64,000 nt of DNA from Ruegeria_C sp040830705 (lineage in GTDB: Bacteria > Pseudomonadota > Alphaproteobacteria > Rhodobacterales > Rhodobacteraceae). The notes beneath the pieces are model-generated. The model saw only the letters and a program-made list of their open reading frames with translations. It had not been told where the DNA came from and made no database searches. A program made the translations under genes and the position numbers. The DNA lies in contig JBFOME010000016.1 of assembly GCA_040830705.1 (NCBI GenBank), positions 62,001 to 126,000 on the forward strand, written 5' to 3'. This document shows, in pieces, positions 8,187-17,532 of the stretch (position 1 is the stretch's first letter; each line of letters opens with the position of its first letter).

Positions 8187-9863
8187 CTAGAACAAGCCTT
8201 CAATCTGTCCTGCGTCGTTAAGTCTGATGCTTTCAGCAGCAGGCTTACGCGGCAGGCCCGGCATGGTCATGATCTCGCCGCAGACAACCACGATGAAACC
8301 GGCACCGGCGCTCAGGCGTAACTCGCGCACCGGAACCGAGTGACCTGTGGGCGCGCCGCGCAGGGTCGGATCGGTCGAGAAGGAGTATTGTGTCTTGGCC
8401 ATGCAGACCGGCAGGTTGCCGTAGCCCGCTTCTTCCCATTCGCGCAACTGGTTGCGGATCTTGTTGTCCGCCAGAACTTCGTCAGCGCGATAGATGCGTT
8501 TGGCGATGGTTTCGATCTTTTCGAACAGAGGCATCTCGTCCGGATAGATCGGCGCGAAGTTGGCGCTGCCGCCCTCGACGATCTCGACCACCTTCTCGGC
8601 CAGTGGTGCGGACCCTTCCGAGCCCAATTCCCAGTGTCGCGACAGAACCGCCTCGACCCCGTGCTCGCCGCAATAGTCTTTCACGGCCTGCACTTCGGCG
8701 TCGGTGTCGGTGACGAAATGGTTAATCGCCACGACAACCGGAACGCCGAAAGATTTCACGTTCTCGATGTGACGGCCAAGGTTGGCGCAACCCAATTTGA
8801 CCGCGTCCACGTTTTCCGCGCCAAGATCGGCTTTGGCGACGCCACCGTTCATTTTCATCGCACGTACGGTGGCCACCAGCACCACTGCAGACGGCGCGAT
8901 GCCGGCCTTGCGGCATTTGATGTTCATGAACTTTTCAGCGCCCAGGTCGGCCCCGAAGCCCGCCTCGGTCACGACATAGTCGGCAACCTTCAGCGCGGTC
9001 TTGGTGGCGATGACCGAGTTACAGCCGTGCGCGATGTTGGCGAAGGGACCGCCGTGGACGAAGGCGGGGTTGTTTTCCAGCGTCTGCACAAGGTTGGGCT
9101 GCATCGCGTCCTTGAGAAGAACGGTCATTGCGCCCTCGGCCTTGATATCGCGGCAATAGACCGGGCTCTTGTCGCGGCGATAGGCCACGATGATGTCACC
9201 CAGACGCTTTTCAAGATCCTTCAGATCTGTGGCCAGGCAGAGGATCGCCATGACCTCGGAGGCCACGGTGATGTCAAAGCCGGTCTCGCGCGGGAAACCG
9301 TTCGAAACACCGCCAAGCGAGGCGGTGATTTGGCGCAGGGCGCGATCATTCATGTCGACCACGCGGCGCCACGCGACACGGCGGATGTCGATCTCGCACT
9401 CGTTGCCCCAATAGATGTGGTTGTCGATCATAGCCGACAGCAGCGAATGGGCGCTGGTGATCGCGTGGAAATCGCCGGTGAAATGCAGGTTCATCTCTTC
9501 CATCGGCACGACCTGCGCATAGCCACCGCCCGCAGCACCGCCCTTCATACCGAAGTTCGGGCCAAGCGAGGCTTCACGGATGCAGATCATCGCATTTTTG
9601 CCGATGCGGTTCAGGCCGTCGCCCAGACCCACGGTGGTTGTGGTCTTGCCCTCACCTGCCGGCGTCGGGTTAATCGCAGTCACAAGGATCAGCTTGCCGT
9701 CCTCGCGACCCTGCACCGAGTTGATGAACTCCTGGCTCACCTTGGCCTTGTCATGACCATAAGGCAGCAGGTCGTCGCTGGAGATACCCAGCTTTTCGCC
9801 GATCTCCATGATGGGTTTCTTGTTTGCCTCGCGGGCAATTTCGATATCGGATTTGTAGCTCAT
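8187..9863 (-). CDS. fhs: Formate--tetrahydrofolate ligase
   Basis: A 558-residue enzyme making 10-formyl-tetrahydrofolate from formate, ATP and THF. The P-loop NPTPAGEGKTTTTVGLGDGL lies near residues 65-85, followed by the conserved REASLGPNFGMKGGAAGGG block and, near the C terminus, the TMPGLPRKPAAE motif. Length is normal. It is first of a minus-strand set fhs, chorismate mutase, folD. In roseobacters this enzyme serves C1 assimilation and oxidation; that physiological role is inferred. The ATG has an AGGGATC site upstream. Confidence 0.97.
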   Translation of the reverse strand: MSYKSDIEIAREANKKPIMEIGEKLGISSDDLLPYGHDKAKVSQEFINSVQGREDGKLILVTAINPTPAGEGKTTTTVGLGDGLNRIGKNAMICIREASLGPNFGMKGGAAGGGYAQVVPMEEMNLHFTGDFHAITSAHSLLSAMIDNHIYWGNECEIDIRRVAWRRVVDMNDRALRQITASLGGVSNGFPRETGFDITVASEVMAILCLATDLKDLEKRLGDIIVAYRRDKSPVYCRDIKAEGAMTVLLKDAMQPNLVQTLENNPAFVHGGPFANIAHGCNSVIATKTALKVADYVVTEAGFGADLGAEKFMNIKCRKAGIAPSAVVLVATVRAMKMNGGVAKADLGAENVDAVKLGCANLGRHIENVKSFGVPVVVAINHFVTDTDAEVQAVKDYCGEHGVEAVLSRHWELGSEGSAPLAEKVVEIVEGGSANFAPIYPDEMPLFEKIETIAKRIYRADEVLADNKIRNQLREWEEAGYGNLPVCMAKTQYSFSTDPTLRGAPTGHSVPVRELRLSAGAGFIVVVCGEIMTMPGLPRKPAAESIRLNDAGQIEGLF

Positions 9864-10041
9864 TGGCGACGATCCCTGCTAGAATGCGGTGCATGCCGAC
9901 GCATACGCAATCGGCCCTGCGACACTCCTAGCGTTGGGTTGCCTCGGTAAAGATAGAGATTCCGACACTTTCTTGTCGCGAAGCGGCGTTGCGCAAAATG
10001 AACTGTTTCAAATCGGAAACTGAGCCGGTTTTGCCACGCCT

Positions 10042-10617
10042 TTAGGGGGCCCAGCCCCGCTGATCGGGCTGGAAATGCACTAGCCTGTCGCCCAACGCCA
10101 GCCCACCGGGCCGTTCGACCCATGCTGTGACGCCACGCCGATCCTTTGCCGCCGGTTTGAATTCGGCGCCTCTACCGGGTGACACGGCCTCGATCTCTTT
10201 TCCCGGCAGGATGCAGGGGCGGTTTTCCATGTCGACGGTCAATACGACGCCGGATGGTCCCTGCAGGCGCGACGATGGAGGGATATGTGTAAAGTCGGGG
10301 ATACCCTGAATGACAACATTGGCCCCCAACAAAGCCGGATCAAGCGCATCCAACTCCATCTCTGATGCGATGGTGTCGACTTCCTCCTGCGACAGGATCG
10401 TAAATTGCCGCACATTGCGGATCTCGGTGCCTTCCGGATACAGATTGCGCACCCGCGAGCAGGATGCCCGGTTGGTGCCGCTATGCCGTTCGCCCGACAG
10501 CCCGGAAAAGCCCATATTCAAGTGATCGACCGACTGCGCCCGCAGAGAGCCCCCTGCCGCGACATGGCCCAACCAGACCACTTCGCCCGCATAGCCACTT
10601 TCCGTAAGAACCGGCAT
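10042..10617 (-). CDS. MOSC domain protein
   Basis: A 191-residue protein with a MOSC (molybdenum cofactor sulfurase C-terminal) domain. Features seen are the DHLNMGFSGLSGERHSG loop, the SCSRV segment carrying a cysteine, and the IRNVRQFTILSQEE motif. MOSC proteins bind sulfur or molybdenum cofactor; the substrate here is not known. The ATG at 10617 has GGAG 8 bases upstream and is preferred over a longer frame beginning at 10641. It stands alone on the minus strand between fhs and a membrane protein gene. Confidence 0.85.
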   Translation of the reverse strand: MPVLTESGYAGEVVWLGHVAAGGSLRAQSVDHLNMGFSGLSGERHSGTNRASCSRVRNLYPEGTEIRNVRQFTILSQEEVDTIASEMELDALDPALLGANVVIQGIPDFTHIPPSSRLQGPSGVVLTVDMENRPCILPGKEIEAVSPGRGAEFKPAAKDRRGVTAWVERPGGLALGDRLVHFQPDQRGWAP

Positions 10618-10692
10618 CCCGAATCTCCGCCCTTGGTGCACGTGTGGCCTCAGTTTGAAGCCTTGCCCAAGTTTGGCAACAAAAAGCGCGGT

Positions 10693-11382
10693 TCAGTGGG
10701 CCGGGCCGAACTCCGAACGGCTGCGCGCCCAAAGGCACACTGCAAGAATGGCCAGCAGGACAAAGCCCAACTCCATCCACTCTTCGGCGATGCCCAAACC
10801 CTTGTCGAACGTTTGGTCCAGCTCAATGCCCAGCGGCGCCAGCTTGCGGCCCGCACCATCGATGGTTTTTGACATTACGGCCAGCAACAGCGAGCCGCCC
10901 GCGGCCCAGGCCCAGGCTGCCCCCTGACGGAGCGCACGCCACCAGTCTCCCAGATTCTCGCGCAGCATACGGATTACGACGCAGAGGATCAGCACGATCA
11001 CCATAAGCCCGATCAGCTTTTCGCCGAGGGGCGCATCGCCGGTATAAAGGCGTGCTTTCAGGATCCCTTCGCTGAGATAGGCCTTGTCCATATCCAGTTC
11101 GCGGGCGGCAAAAAGCAGAAACAACATGACAAAGTGCCAACCCCGTCCCAAGGCAATGCCCGGTGCGAACCAGATCAATGACAGCGCCGCATAGCCCCAC
11201 AACAAAGCCGAGGCGGTCTCAACCGACCCACCTTCACTGGTCAATGTTTTGGGATCGGGTGACAGTCCCGCGCCGAAAATCAGGAACGCAGCGACGATCA
11301 GACATGCGATCCAGAAGGGCAGCAAGGAGCCACCACCCCGAACGGGCGTGGAAATCGTGCTGTGATCATTCAATGTCGCCAT
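10693..11382 (-). CDS. Polytopic membrane protein of unknown function
   Basis: A 229-residue inner-membrane protein that I do not recognise. Hydrophobic segments lie at about residues 22-40, 57-78, 81-93, 122-140, 155-172 and 203-219. Acidic residues sit near helix ends (ARELDMDK after the third segment, EEWMELG before the last), which could be metal or proton sites, but that is speculation. The ATG at 11382 has AGAAGGA 8 bases upstream; a GTG at 11427 would add 15 residues. Same strand as the MOSC gene, 75 bp upstream of it. Confidence 0.65.
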   Translation of the reverse strand: MATLNDHSTISTPVRGGGSLLPFWIACLIVAAFLIFGAGLSPDPKTLTSEGGSVETASALLWGYAALSLIWFAPGIALGRGWHFVMLFLLFAARELDMDKAYLSEGILKARLYTGDAPLGEKLIGLMVIVLILCVVIRMLRENLGDWWRALRQGAAWAWAAGGSLLLAVMSKTIDGAGRKLAPLGIELDQTFDKGLGIAEEWMELGFVLLAILAVCLWARSRSEFGPAH

Positions 11383-11490
11383 TGCGCGGCGTCCTTCTGG
11401 ATTGAGTGGGTTTAGCAAAGTCGTCACAATTTAGGGACGCCCCATACGCCGTGCAATGGCGTGCTGGCAAGAAGTTCATCAAGGTAACGA

Positions 11491-11522
11491 AAAAGCGACG
11501 CAGCGTCGGCCGCGTCGCTTTT
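11491..11522 (-). terminator. Intrinsic terminator after ftsH
   Basis: A perfect 11-bp stem (AAAAGCGACGC paired with GCGTCGCTTTT) with a 10-base loop lies 22 bases past the ftsH stop. Read on the minus strand the stem ends in a run of five T, as expected for Rho-independent termination. The plus-strand side also ends in four T, but no gene reads into it from the left. Confidence 0.85.
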
Positions 11523-11543
11523 GTGTAACCCCGATTGACGGTT

Positions 11544-13460
11544 TCAGGTCGTCGGTTCCGGTTCCATCCCGCCCTCGGGCGGCGTGGATTTGGGCTTGGT
11601 TTTCGGGATAGCGGTCACGCTGGGCGCGCTGCCTTGATCTGGCGTATCACCCTCGTCGTCTTCCGAAGTGGGCGGATCACCGCGCATGACACGCTCGATC
11701 TCTTCACCGGTCAGGGTCTCATATTCCAACAGCCCCTGAGCCAGACGTTCCCATTCCTCGCCCTTGTCGGTAAGAATTTGGTGCGCCTGCTCATACCCTT
11801 CCTGAATCAGGCGTTTGACCTCTTCCTCGATCAGTTCCTTGGTATGGGCCGAAACCGAGAAGCCAGCGGTGTTGCCGCTATAGCCCTCATGCGCCTCGGC
11901 ATAGTCGATATTGCCAACCTTGTCCGACATACCCCAGCGCATCACCATCGCGCGGGCCAGTTGGCTGGCCTGCTGGATGTCACCGGCGGGACCGTTTGAG
12001 ACGTTGTCTTCGCCGTATTTGATGATCTCAGCAGCTTTGCCCGCCATCGTCATCGCAAGTTTCTGCTGGCATTCCGAGCGATGCCAGTTCAACCGGTCGA
12101 TCTCGGGCAGCGACACAACCATACCCAGTGCGCCACCACGCGGAATGATCGTGGCCTTGTAGACCGGATCACATTCTGGCAGGGCCAGCCCCACCACGGC
12201 ATGGCCTGCCTCGTGATAAGCCGTTTTTTCCTTCTGATCCTGGGTCAGCACCATCGAGCGGCGCTCGGCCCCCATCATCACCTTGTCCTTGGCATTCTCG
12301 AAATCTTCCATGGTGACAAAGCGACGGCCCACGCGTGCCGCCATCAGCGCAGCTTCGTTCACGAGGTTGGCCAGGTCAGCACCCGAGAAACCCGGCGTGC
12401 CACGCGCAATGATGCGCAGATCGACATCGGGGCCCAGAGGCGTCTTACGGGCGTGGACGCCTAGAATCTTCTCACGGCCTTTGATGTCGGGGTTGCCGAC
12501 GGTCACGTTGCGGTCAAACCGGCCCGGACGCAGCAGCGCTGGGTCCAGAACGTCTTTACGGTTGGTGGCCGCCAGGATGATCACGCCTTCATTGGCTTCG
12601 AAACCGTCCATTTCAACCAGCAGCTGGTTGAGGGTCTGTTCGCGTTCGTCGTTACCGCCGCCATACCCGGCACCACGATGGCGCCCCACGGCGTCGATCT
12701 CGTCGATAAACACGATACAGGGCGCGTTCTTCTTGGCCTGTTCGAACATGTCGCGGACACGGGACGCACCAACGCCCACGAACATCTCAACAAAGTCCGA
12801 GCCTGAAATGGTAAAGAACGGCACGCCCGCCTCACCCGCAATTGCACGGGCCAGCAGCGTCTTACCGGTGCCCGGAGGGCCAACCAGCAGCGCGCCCTTG
12901 GGGATCTTGCCGCCGAGGCGCGAGAATTTCTGCGGGTTGCGCAGGAATTCCACGATCTCTTCCAGCTCTTCCTTGGCCTCGTCGATGCCCGCCACGTCGT
13001 CAAAGGTGACGCGGCCATGTTTCTCAGTCAGCATCTTCGCCTTGGATTTGCCAAAGCCCATTGCGCCGCCTTTGCCGCCGCCCTGCATCCGGTTCATGAA
13101 ATAGATCCAGACCCCGATCAAAAGCAGGAAGGGCAATAGCGTCAGAAGGAAAGACTGGAACGTCGATTGCTGCTGCTTTTCGGCGCGAACCGGGATGTTC
13201 TTGTCGATCAGAAGCTTCGTGACCTCGGCATCGCCCGGCTTGATCGTGACGTAATCTTTGTTGTCGTTGGTCCGATACCGAATCTGTTCACCGTCCAGCG
13301 TCACCCGTGTCACTTCGCCGTCATCAACGGCGGATACGAACTCAGAATAGGTCCGCTCCTGGCTCTGAAGCGTGCCGCCAGAGCCGCTAAACAGGTTAAA
13401 TAGCGCAAGAATCAGCAGGAACAGTACGACCCAGAAGGCGATGTTGCGTGCGTTGCCCAA
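11544..13460 (-). CDS. ftsH: ATP-dependent zinc metalloprotease FtsH
   Basis: A 638-residue membrane-anchored AAA protease. Two transmembrane helices lie at residues 7-23 and 104-121, flanking a periplasmic domain. The AAA module has Walker A GPPGTGKT at 194-201, Walker B IVFIDEID at 249-256 and the SRH around RPGRFDR. The zinc-binding HEAGH motif is at 416-420. It degrades misassembled membrane proteins and unstable regulators as a hexamer. The acidic, low-complexity tail of about 40 residues is typical. It follows tilS by 77 bp on the same strand, the usual order in this group. Confidence 0.98.
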   Translation of the reverse strand: MGNARNIAFWVVLFLLILALFNLFSGSGGTLQSQERTYSEFVSAVDDGEVTRVTLDGEQIRYRTNDNKDYVTIKPGDAEVTKLLIDKNIPVRAEKQQQSTFQSFLLTLLPFLLLIGVWIYFMNRMQGGGKGGAMGFGKSKAKMLTEKHGRVTFDDVAGIDEAKEELEEIVEFLRNPQKFSRLGGKIPKGALLVGPPGTGKTLLARAIAGEAGVPFFTISGSDFVEMFVGVGASRVRDMFEQAKKNAPCIVFIDEIDAVGRHRGAGYGGGNDEREQTLNQLLVEMDGFEANEGVIILAATNRKDVLDPALLRPGRFDRNVTVGNPDIKGREKILGVHARKTPLGPDVDLRIIARGTPGFSGADLANLVNEAALMAARVGRRFVTMEDFENAKDKVMMGAERRSMVLTQDQKEKTAYHEAGHAVVGLALPECDPVYKATIIPRGGALGMVVSLPEIDRLNWHRSECQQKLAMTMAGKAAEIIKYGEDNVSNGPAGDIQQASQLARAMVMRWGMSDKVGNIDYAEAHEGYSGNTAGFSVSAHTKELIEEEVKRLIQEGYEQAHQILTDKGEEWERLAQGLLEYETLTGEEIERVMRGDPPTSEDDEGDTPDQGSAPSVTAIPKTKPKSTPPEGGMEPEPTT

Positions 13461-13537
13461 GGAAAGTCTCCCAAACTATCGGCCGAAAACAGGATGCGGC
13501 CGGCTAGGCTACTAAAATAGAGATGATTGGGGCAGGT

Positions 13538-14797
13538 TCAATGCGATAAAAGCGCGTCGAACAAAGCTTCTTCATCCAGTGTCAAGCTGAGAGCCCAGCC
13601 ATTGCCGAACCCCGCCAGGGGGGCCGAGATCAGTCTATCACCAACCCAGACCGATGGCGAGGCGATCAATGCCGCATGGGGGCGCCCCGTGGCGCGCCAA
13701 TCGCAGCATTGCGCCAGCCCGGCCTCGCCCAGTGGTCGGATCGCGGCCCCTTCAGTTTCGGGGCCAAAGACACGCCAGCGCCCGTCCCAGACCTCGCCCG
13801 CAGAACAAGTCGAGGTTTCGACTGCGCTAAGCTCACGGCAGACGCGGATCTTGCCTTTCTGCACCAGTATCCGGCAGCCCGACAGGACCGCCCCCATTCC
13901 GACGTTGATCGCACCCATGGCCTCGTCAACGGCGGCACGGCGCGGTGGATATTCCTCGCCGCTGACCCAACCAACGGCACCGATCAGCAGGCGCCGCCTG
14001 ATCTCTTCAGGCAGCCCGGCAAGAACCTCGGCGTCGACAAGCACATCGCCTTCATCGGTTTCAAGCGCGATCTGGGCGGCGAAGTGGGCGTAACGCTCCA
14101 GCGCTTCGCGCGCCTGCGCCATGTTGCGCGCCACATCGGTCAGCACGTCGCTGGTGATCCCAAGCGGTGCCAGCAGGTCCAGCGCCTGCCGCGCCTTGAC
14201 CCGTTCGAAACGGGTATCGTCATTCGAGGGGTCGTCCACCCAGGCAACGTCCTGCCGCCGCAGATAGCAACGCAGATCCTTCCGTTTGACGCCCAGCAAA
14301 GGGCGCAGCAACGTGATACCGTTCAAATCGCGTTCTGCAGGCATCCCCGCCAAGCCCGATACGCCGGAGGAGCGCGCCAAACGCATCAGCACGGTTTCCG
14401 CCTGATCATCTGCGGTGTGGCCGGTGAGCAGAACCGAAACGCCCTGCGCCTGCGCCCATTCCGTCAGCAGGCGATAGCGCGCACGGCGCGCCTGATCCTG
14501 CAGATTGCCCTGCCCGTCCCAGCCTTGCCAGGTTAGCGTGGTGTGTTCGACACCAAGCGTTTCGGCCAGTTCAGCGACGTGCGCAGCCTCGGCGGCGGCC
14601 TCTGGGCGCAATCCGTGATCGACCGTGGCCGCCAGAACCTGACACCCGGTTTCCGCAAGCGCGCGGCTCGCCATATGCATCAGCGCTATGGAATCACCGC
14701 CACCGGACACGGCAACGCCGATCCGATCGGGCAGCGGTTTTGGAAGCCCCGCAAGCAGGGCCGCCAAAAGATCGTCGTTGAAATGTATCAATTGCAA
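13538..14797 (-). CDS. tilS: tRNA(Ile)-lysidine synthase TilS
   Basis: A 419-residue enzyme that attaches lysine to C34 of the AUA-reading tRNA(Ile), changing its identity from Met to Ile. The PP-loop SGGGDS is at residues 31-36, followed by TVDHGLRPEA and the GHTADDQAETVLMRL motif near residue 125. The start is a TTG that overlaps the last codons of the upstream cpoB gene by 10 bases, pointing to translational coupling; no ATG lies ahead of the PP-loop. The C-terminal part (about 330-419) is less conserved. Confidence 0.95.
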   Translation of the reverse strand: MQLIHFNDDLLAALLAGLPKPLPDRIGVAVSGGGDSIALMHMASRALAETGCQVLAATVDHGLRPEAAAEAAHVAELAETLGVEHTTLTWQGWDGQGNLQDQARRARYRLLTEWAQAQGVSVLLTGHTADDQAETVLMRLARSSGVSGLAGMPAERDLNGITLLRPLLGVKRKDLRCYLRRQDVAWVDDPSNDDTRFERVKARQALDLLAPLGITSDVLTDVARNMAQAREALERYAHFAAQIALETDEGDVLVDAEVLAGLPEEIRRRLLIGAVGWVSGEEYPPRRAAVDEAMGAINVGMGAVLSGCRILVQKGKIRVCRELSAVETSTCSAGEVWDGRWRVFGPETEGAAIRPLGEAGLAQCCDWRATGRPHAALIASPSVWVGDRLISAPLAGFGNGWALSLTLDEEALFDALLSH

Positions 14798-15618
14798 CCC
14801 AAAGCTGTCATTTCGCTGTTGGCTGCCGATACCGCATCTGCGTTCGGGAATCGAGTCCCAACCTCGCCAAGGGTCACACAGGCCTGACTATTTTGCCCCA
14901 GCCTGCCCAATGCCGCGCCAAGTTGATAGAGCGCGTCGGGCGCTGTGGCCCCCGCTGAGTCGCCGGTGAAACTCGCCAGATAGGCGCGCGCGGCTTCGCG
15001 GGTATCGCCGAGACCGTCCAGCGCCCGACCCCGATTCAGGTCCGCCTGCGCTGCCAGAGGGCTGCCGGGATAGCTGGTGTTGAATGCGGTATAGAGTTCC
15101 GCCGCGCGCGCATAGTCCTGCGCGTCGAGCGCCTTGGTGGCGGCATCGAAGTCCGCCTGCTCGCCTACGGCCAGTTCCGTAGCGCCAGCGCCTGGTTGGG
15201 CTGGTGCCGTCTCGGGCGCGGCGACGAGCGGTGAAGTGACCTCGCCGCCCAATGTCGGGGTTTCCGGCAATGTGGCGATGTCGCACCCGCTTTCCAACTC
15301 GCAGAGCCGGAATTGCAGATCGCCGATGCGGTTGGTGCCGTCCTTGACGATCCCGTCAACCCGCTGGTTAAGCTGTTCGGTTAGGCGCGTGAGCCGCTGC
15401 AATTCCGCCTCGATCGCATCGACCCTCTCCAGCACGGTCGATCCGCTGGCTTGCGTCTGCGGCGCGCCGGTGGTGGAAAACTCACGCTTGAGGCGCTGGA
15501 TCTCGACATTCAACACCGTCAGTTCCTGACGAATATCCGCCAAGGTCTGCTGATCCTGCGCCAGCGCGCTTCCGCCCACCAACATCGCCGCCGCAAAGGC
15601 AATCACGCCAAACCGCAT
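14788..15618 (-). CDS. cpoB: Tol-Pal system protein CpoB/YbgF
   Basis: A 276-residue periplasmic protein. Signal peptide residues 1-20 end in ALAQ. A coiled coil with heptad leucines follows at about 25-90 (trimerisation), then a linker and a C-terminal TPR domain at about 150-276 with the FDAATKALDAQDYARA start typical of YbgF. CpoB coordinates outer-membrane constriction with peptidoglycan synthesis. It begins 4 bp after pal and ends overlapping tilS, so it is the last tol gene of the operon. Confidence 0.95.
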   Translation of the reverse strand: MRFGVIAFAAAMLVGGSALAQDQQTLADIRQELTVLNVEIQRLKREFSTTGAPQTQASGSTVLERVDAIEAELQRLTRLTEQLNQRVDGIVKDGTNRIGDLQFRLCELESGCDIATLPETPTLGGEVTSPLVAAPETAPAQPGAGATELAVGEQADFDAATKALDAQDYARAAELYTAFNTSYPGSPLAAQADLNRGRALDGLGDTREAARAYLASFTGDSAGATAPDALYQLGAALGRLGQNSQACVTLGEVGTRFPNADAVSAANSEMTALGCN

Positions 15619-15622
15619 CTTG

Positions 15623-16138
15623 TTATCCCGTCACATTGGCAACCAGAACCGTAACCGCGCGCCGGTTCTTGGCATAGCAAGCCTCCTGGCTGCAGATCTC
15701 GATCGGGCGTTCCTTGCCATAGCTCACTGTTGTAATCCGGCTTCCTGCTACGCCGCGCGAGATAAGGTATTCGCGAGCCGCATTTGCGCGCCGCGCGCCC
15801 AGTGCGAGGTTGTATTCGCGGGTGCCTTGCTCGTCCGCATGCCCTTCAATCCGCGCGTTGTAGTCGGGGTTTTGCATCAACCAATCGGCCTGCCCCTGCA
15901 AGGTGGCCTTGGCCGCGTCAGTCAGCGTTGACTGATCGACCTGAAACAGAACCCGATCCCCCACGGCCTGCTGGAAATAGGCTGGCGAGCGCGGATCACT
16001 TGGCGATCCCGGCAGCACGCTGCCATCGACGCCACCCGCCCCGCCAGAGCCACCGCCCGCCGCAAAAGGAGAGTTATTGGTACAGGCCGCAACGGCCAGC
16101 ACAAGGCCCAGCGCGGCCAGTTTGCTCGATCTTTTCAT
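15623..16138 (-). CDS. pal: Peptidoglycan-associated lipoprotein Pal
   Basis: A 171-residue outer-membrane lipoprotein. The signal peptide ends in lipobox VAAC (Cys19). The OmpA-like peptidoglycan-binding domain covers residues 60-170, with the motif ARIEGHADEQGTREYNLALG and the downstream R-ANAAREYL helix. Its partner is TolB, encoded immediately upstream (74-bp gap). It anchors the outer membrane to murein and helps invagination at division. Confidence 0.97.
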   Translation of the reverse strand: MKRSSKLAALGLVLAVAACTNNSPFAAGGGSGGAGGVDGSVLPGSPSDPRSPAYFQQAVGDRVLFQVDQSTLTDAAKATLQGQADWLMQNPDYNARIEGHADEQGTREYNLALGARRANAAREYLISRGVAGSRITTVSYGKERPIEICSQEACYAKNRRAVTVLVANVTG

Positions 16139-16212
16139 TCCCTCAGCCTCACATTGATTTTTGTTATGTTTCTCTTACCACAGGCCCCGCCCCATGTGAA
16201 CGCGGGCAGGCA

Positions 16213-17532
16213 TCACTTCTGCAACGGTGACCAGGCCGGGTCGCTTGCCCCGTCGGGTGTCCGCACAGGGCGCAGGTTGCGGCCCGAAATATCGACGGAA
16301 TAGAGCGTTGCGCGGCCCTCCGCGCCCTGGCTCTCACGCGTGAACATGATCACCCGCCCGTTCGGCGCCCAGGTCGGCCCCTCATCGAGGAACGAGGCAG
16401 TCAGCAGGCGTTCTTCGCTGCCATCGGTGCGCATCACGCCGATATGGAACCGGCCCTGGCTCTGCTTGGTAAAGGCGATCAGATCGCCGCGCGGCGACCA
16501 GACTGGCGTGCCATAGCGCCCCTTGCCCGAACTGATCTTGCGCGGCTCACCGCCCGTGGTCGGCATGATGTAGAGCTGCGGCGTGCCCGACCGGTCGCTT
16601 TCAAACACGATCTGGCTGCCATCCGGCGAAAAGCTGGGAGCTGTTTCGATCGACGGCGCATTGGTCAACTGGCGGCTTTGACCGCTGTTGATATCCATCA
16701 GGTAGAGGTCCGTATTGCCCCCGCGCGCCAACGAATAGACGACGCTGCGCCCGTCCGGCGAGAAACGCGGGGCAAAGCTCATCGTGCCTTCCTGCGTCGG
16801 CAGAACATTGCGCTGTACCGCGCCCACATCCAGCACATAGATGCGCGGCACGCCGCTTTCGTAGCTGGTATAGAGCACCCGATCCCCCGCGGGCGAAAAG
16901 CGCGGGGCCAGCACGATGGCGGAACTGTCGGTCAGGTACTGCACGTTTGCCCCGTCATAATCCATGATCGCCAAGCGCTTGCGGCGTTCATCCTTGGGGC
17001 CGCTTTCCGATACAAAGACCACGCGACTGTCAAAGTAACCGCCCTCGCCGGTGATCCGGCTATAGACCTGATCGGCAACCTTATGCGCCATCCGTCGCCA
17101 CCCATCGACTGTGCCGGTGAATTGCAGACCGTTGCCCAGTTCGGTGTCCGAGAATACGTCCCAGATGCGGAAACGCACTGTCAGCGTGTTGCCCGAAACG
17201 CTGACCCCGCCGGTCACCAGCGCCTGCGCGTTGATGGCTTTCCAATCGGCGAACTGCACCGGGGCGTCGAAACTGGTTACCTGGCTGATATAGGCGTTTG
17301 CCGGGACCTCGCGGAACAGGCCGGTGCCCGTCAAGTCTGCGGCCACGACACGTGCGATTTGGGTGGCATATTGCGCCGCCGCCGGGGTGTCGGGCACAAA
17401 ATCCGGGGCCGCGAAGGGCAACGGTTCGATCACGCCTTCGGTGATCTCGATGCGGAGCGGTGTGTTCTGCGCCACCGCCGGGACGGCCATCAGGGCAGCC
17501 CCCAGGAATATGCTGGTCAGAAGTCTCATCAT
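16213..17532 (-). CDS. tolB: Tol-Pal system periplasmic protein TolB
   Basis: A 439-residue periplasmic protein. The signal peptide ends VPAVAQ at about residue 21. An N-terminal D1 domain runs to about 165, then a six-bladed beta-propeller of repeated WD40-like PD40 units (APRFSPDG, APSFSPDG, GPTWAPNG and similar). It binds Pal and TolA. Its ATG overlaps the tolA stop (ATGA), showing tight coupling. Confidence 0.97.
   Translation of the reverse strand: MMRLLTSIFLGAALMAVPAVAQNTPLRIEITEGVIEPLPFAAPDFVPDTPAAAQYATQIARVVAADLTGTGLFREVPANAYISQVTSFDAPVQFADWKAINAQALVTGGVSVSGNTLTVRFRIWDVFSDTELGNGLQFTGTVDGWRRMAHKVADQVYSRITGEGGYFDSRVVFVSESGPKDERRKRLAIMDYDGANVQYLTDSSAIVLAPRFSPAGDRVLYTSYESGVPRIYVLDVGAVQRNVLPTQEGTMSFAPRFSPDGRSVVYSLARGGNTDLYLMDINSGQSRQLTNAPSIETAPSFSPDGSQIVFESDRSGTPQLYIMPTTGGEPRKISSGKGRYGTPVWSPRGDLIAFTKQSQGRFHIGVMRTDGSEERLLTASFLDEGPTWAPNGRVIMFTRESQGAEGRATLYSVDISGRNLRPVRTPDGASDPAWSPLQK

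Noticed and set aside
8340..9950. Long open frame antisense to fhs (536 codons)
   Set aside because: fhs on the other strand has every conserved motif; the antisense frame is a GC-bias shadow.
9864..10041. Possible folate-sensing leader upstream of fhs
   Set aside because: A weak GCCGA/TCGGC pairing exists, but no known THF-riboswitch consensus was recognised.
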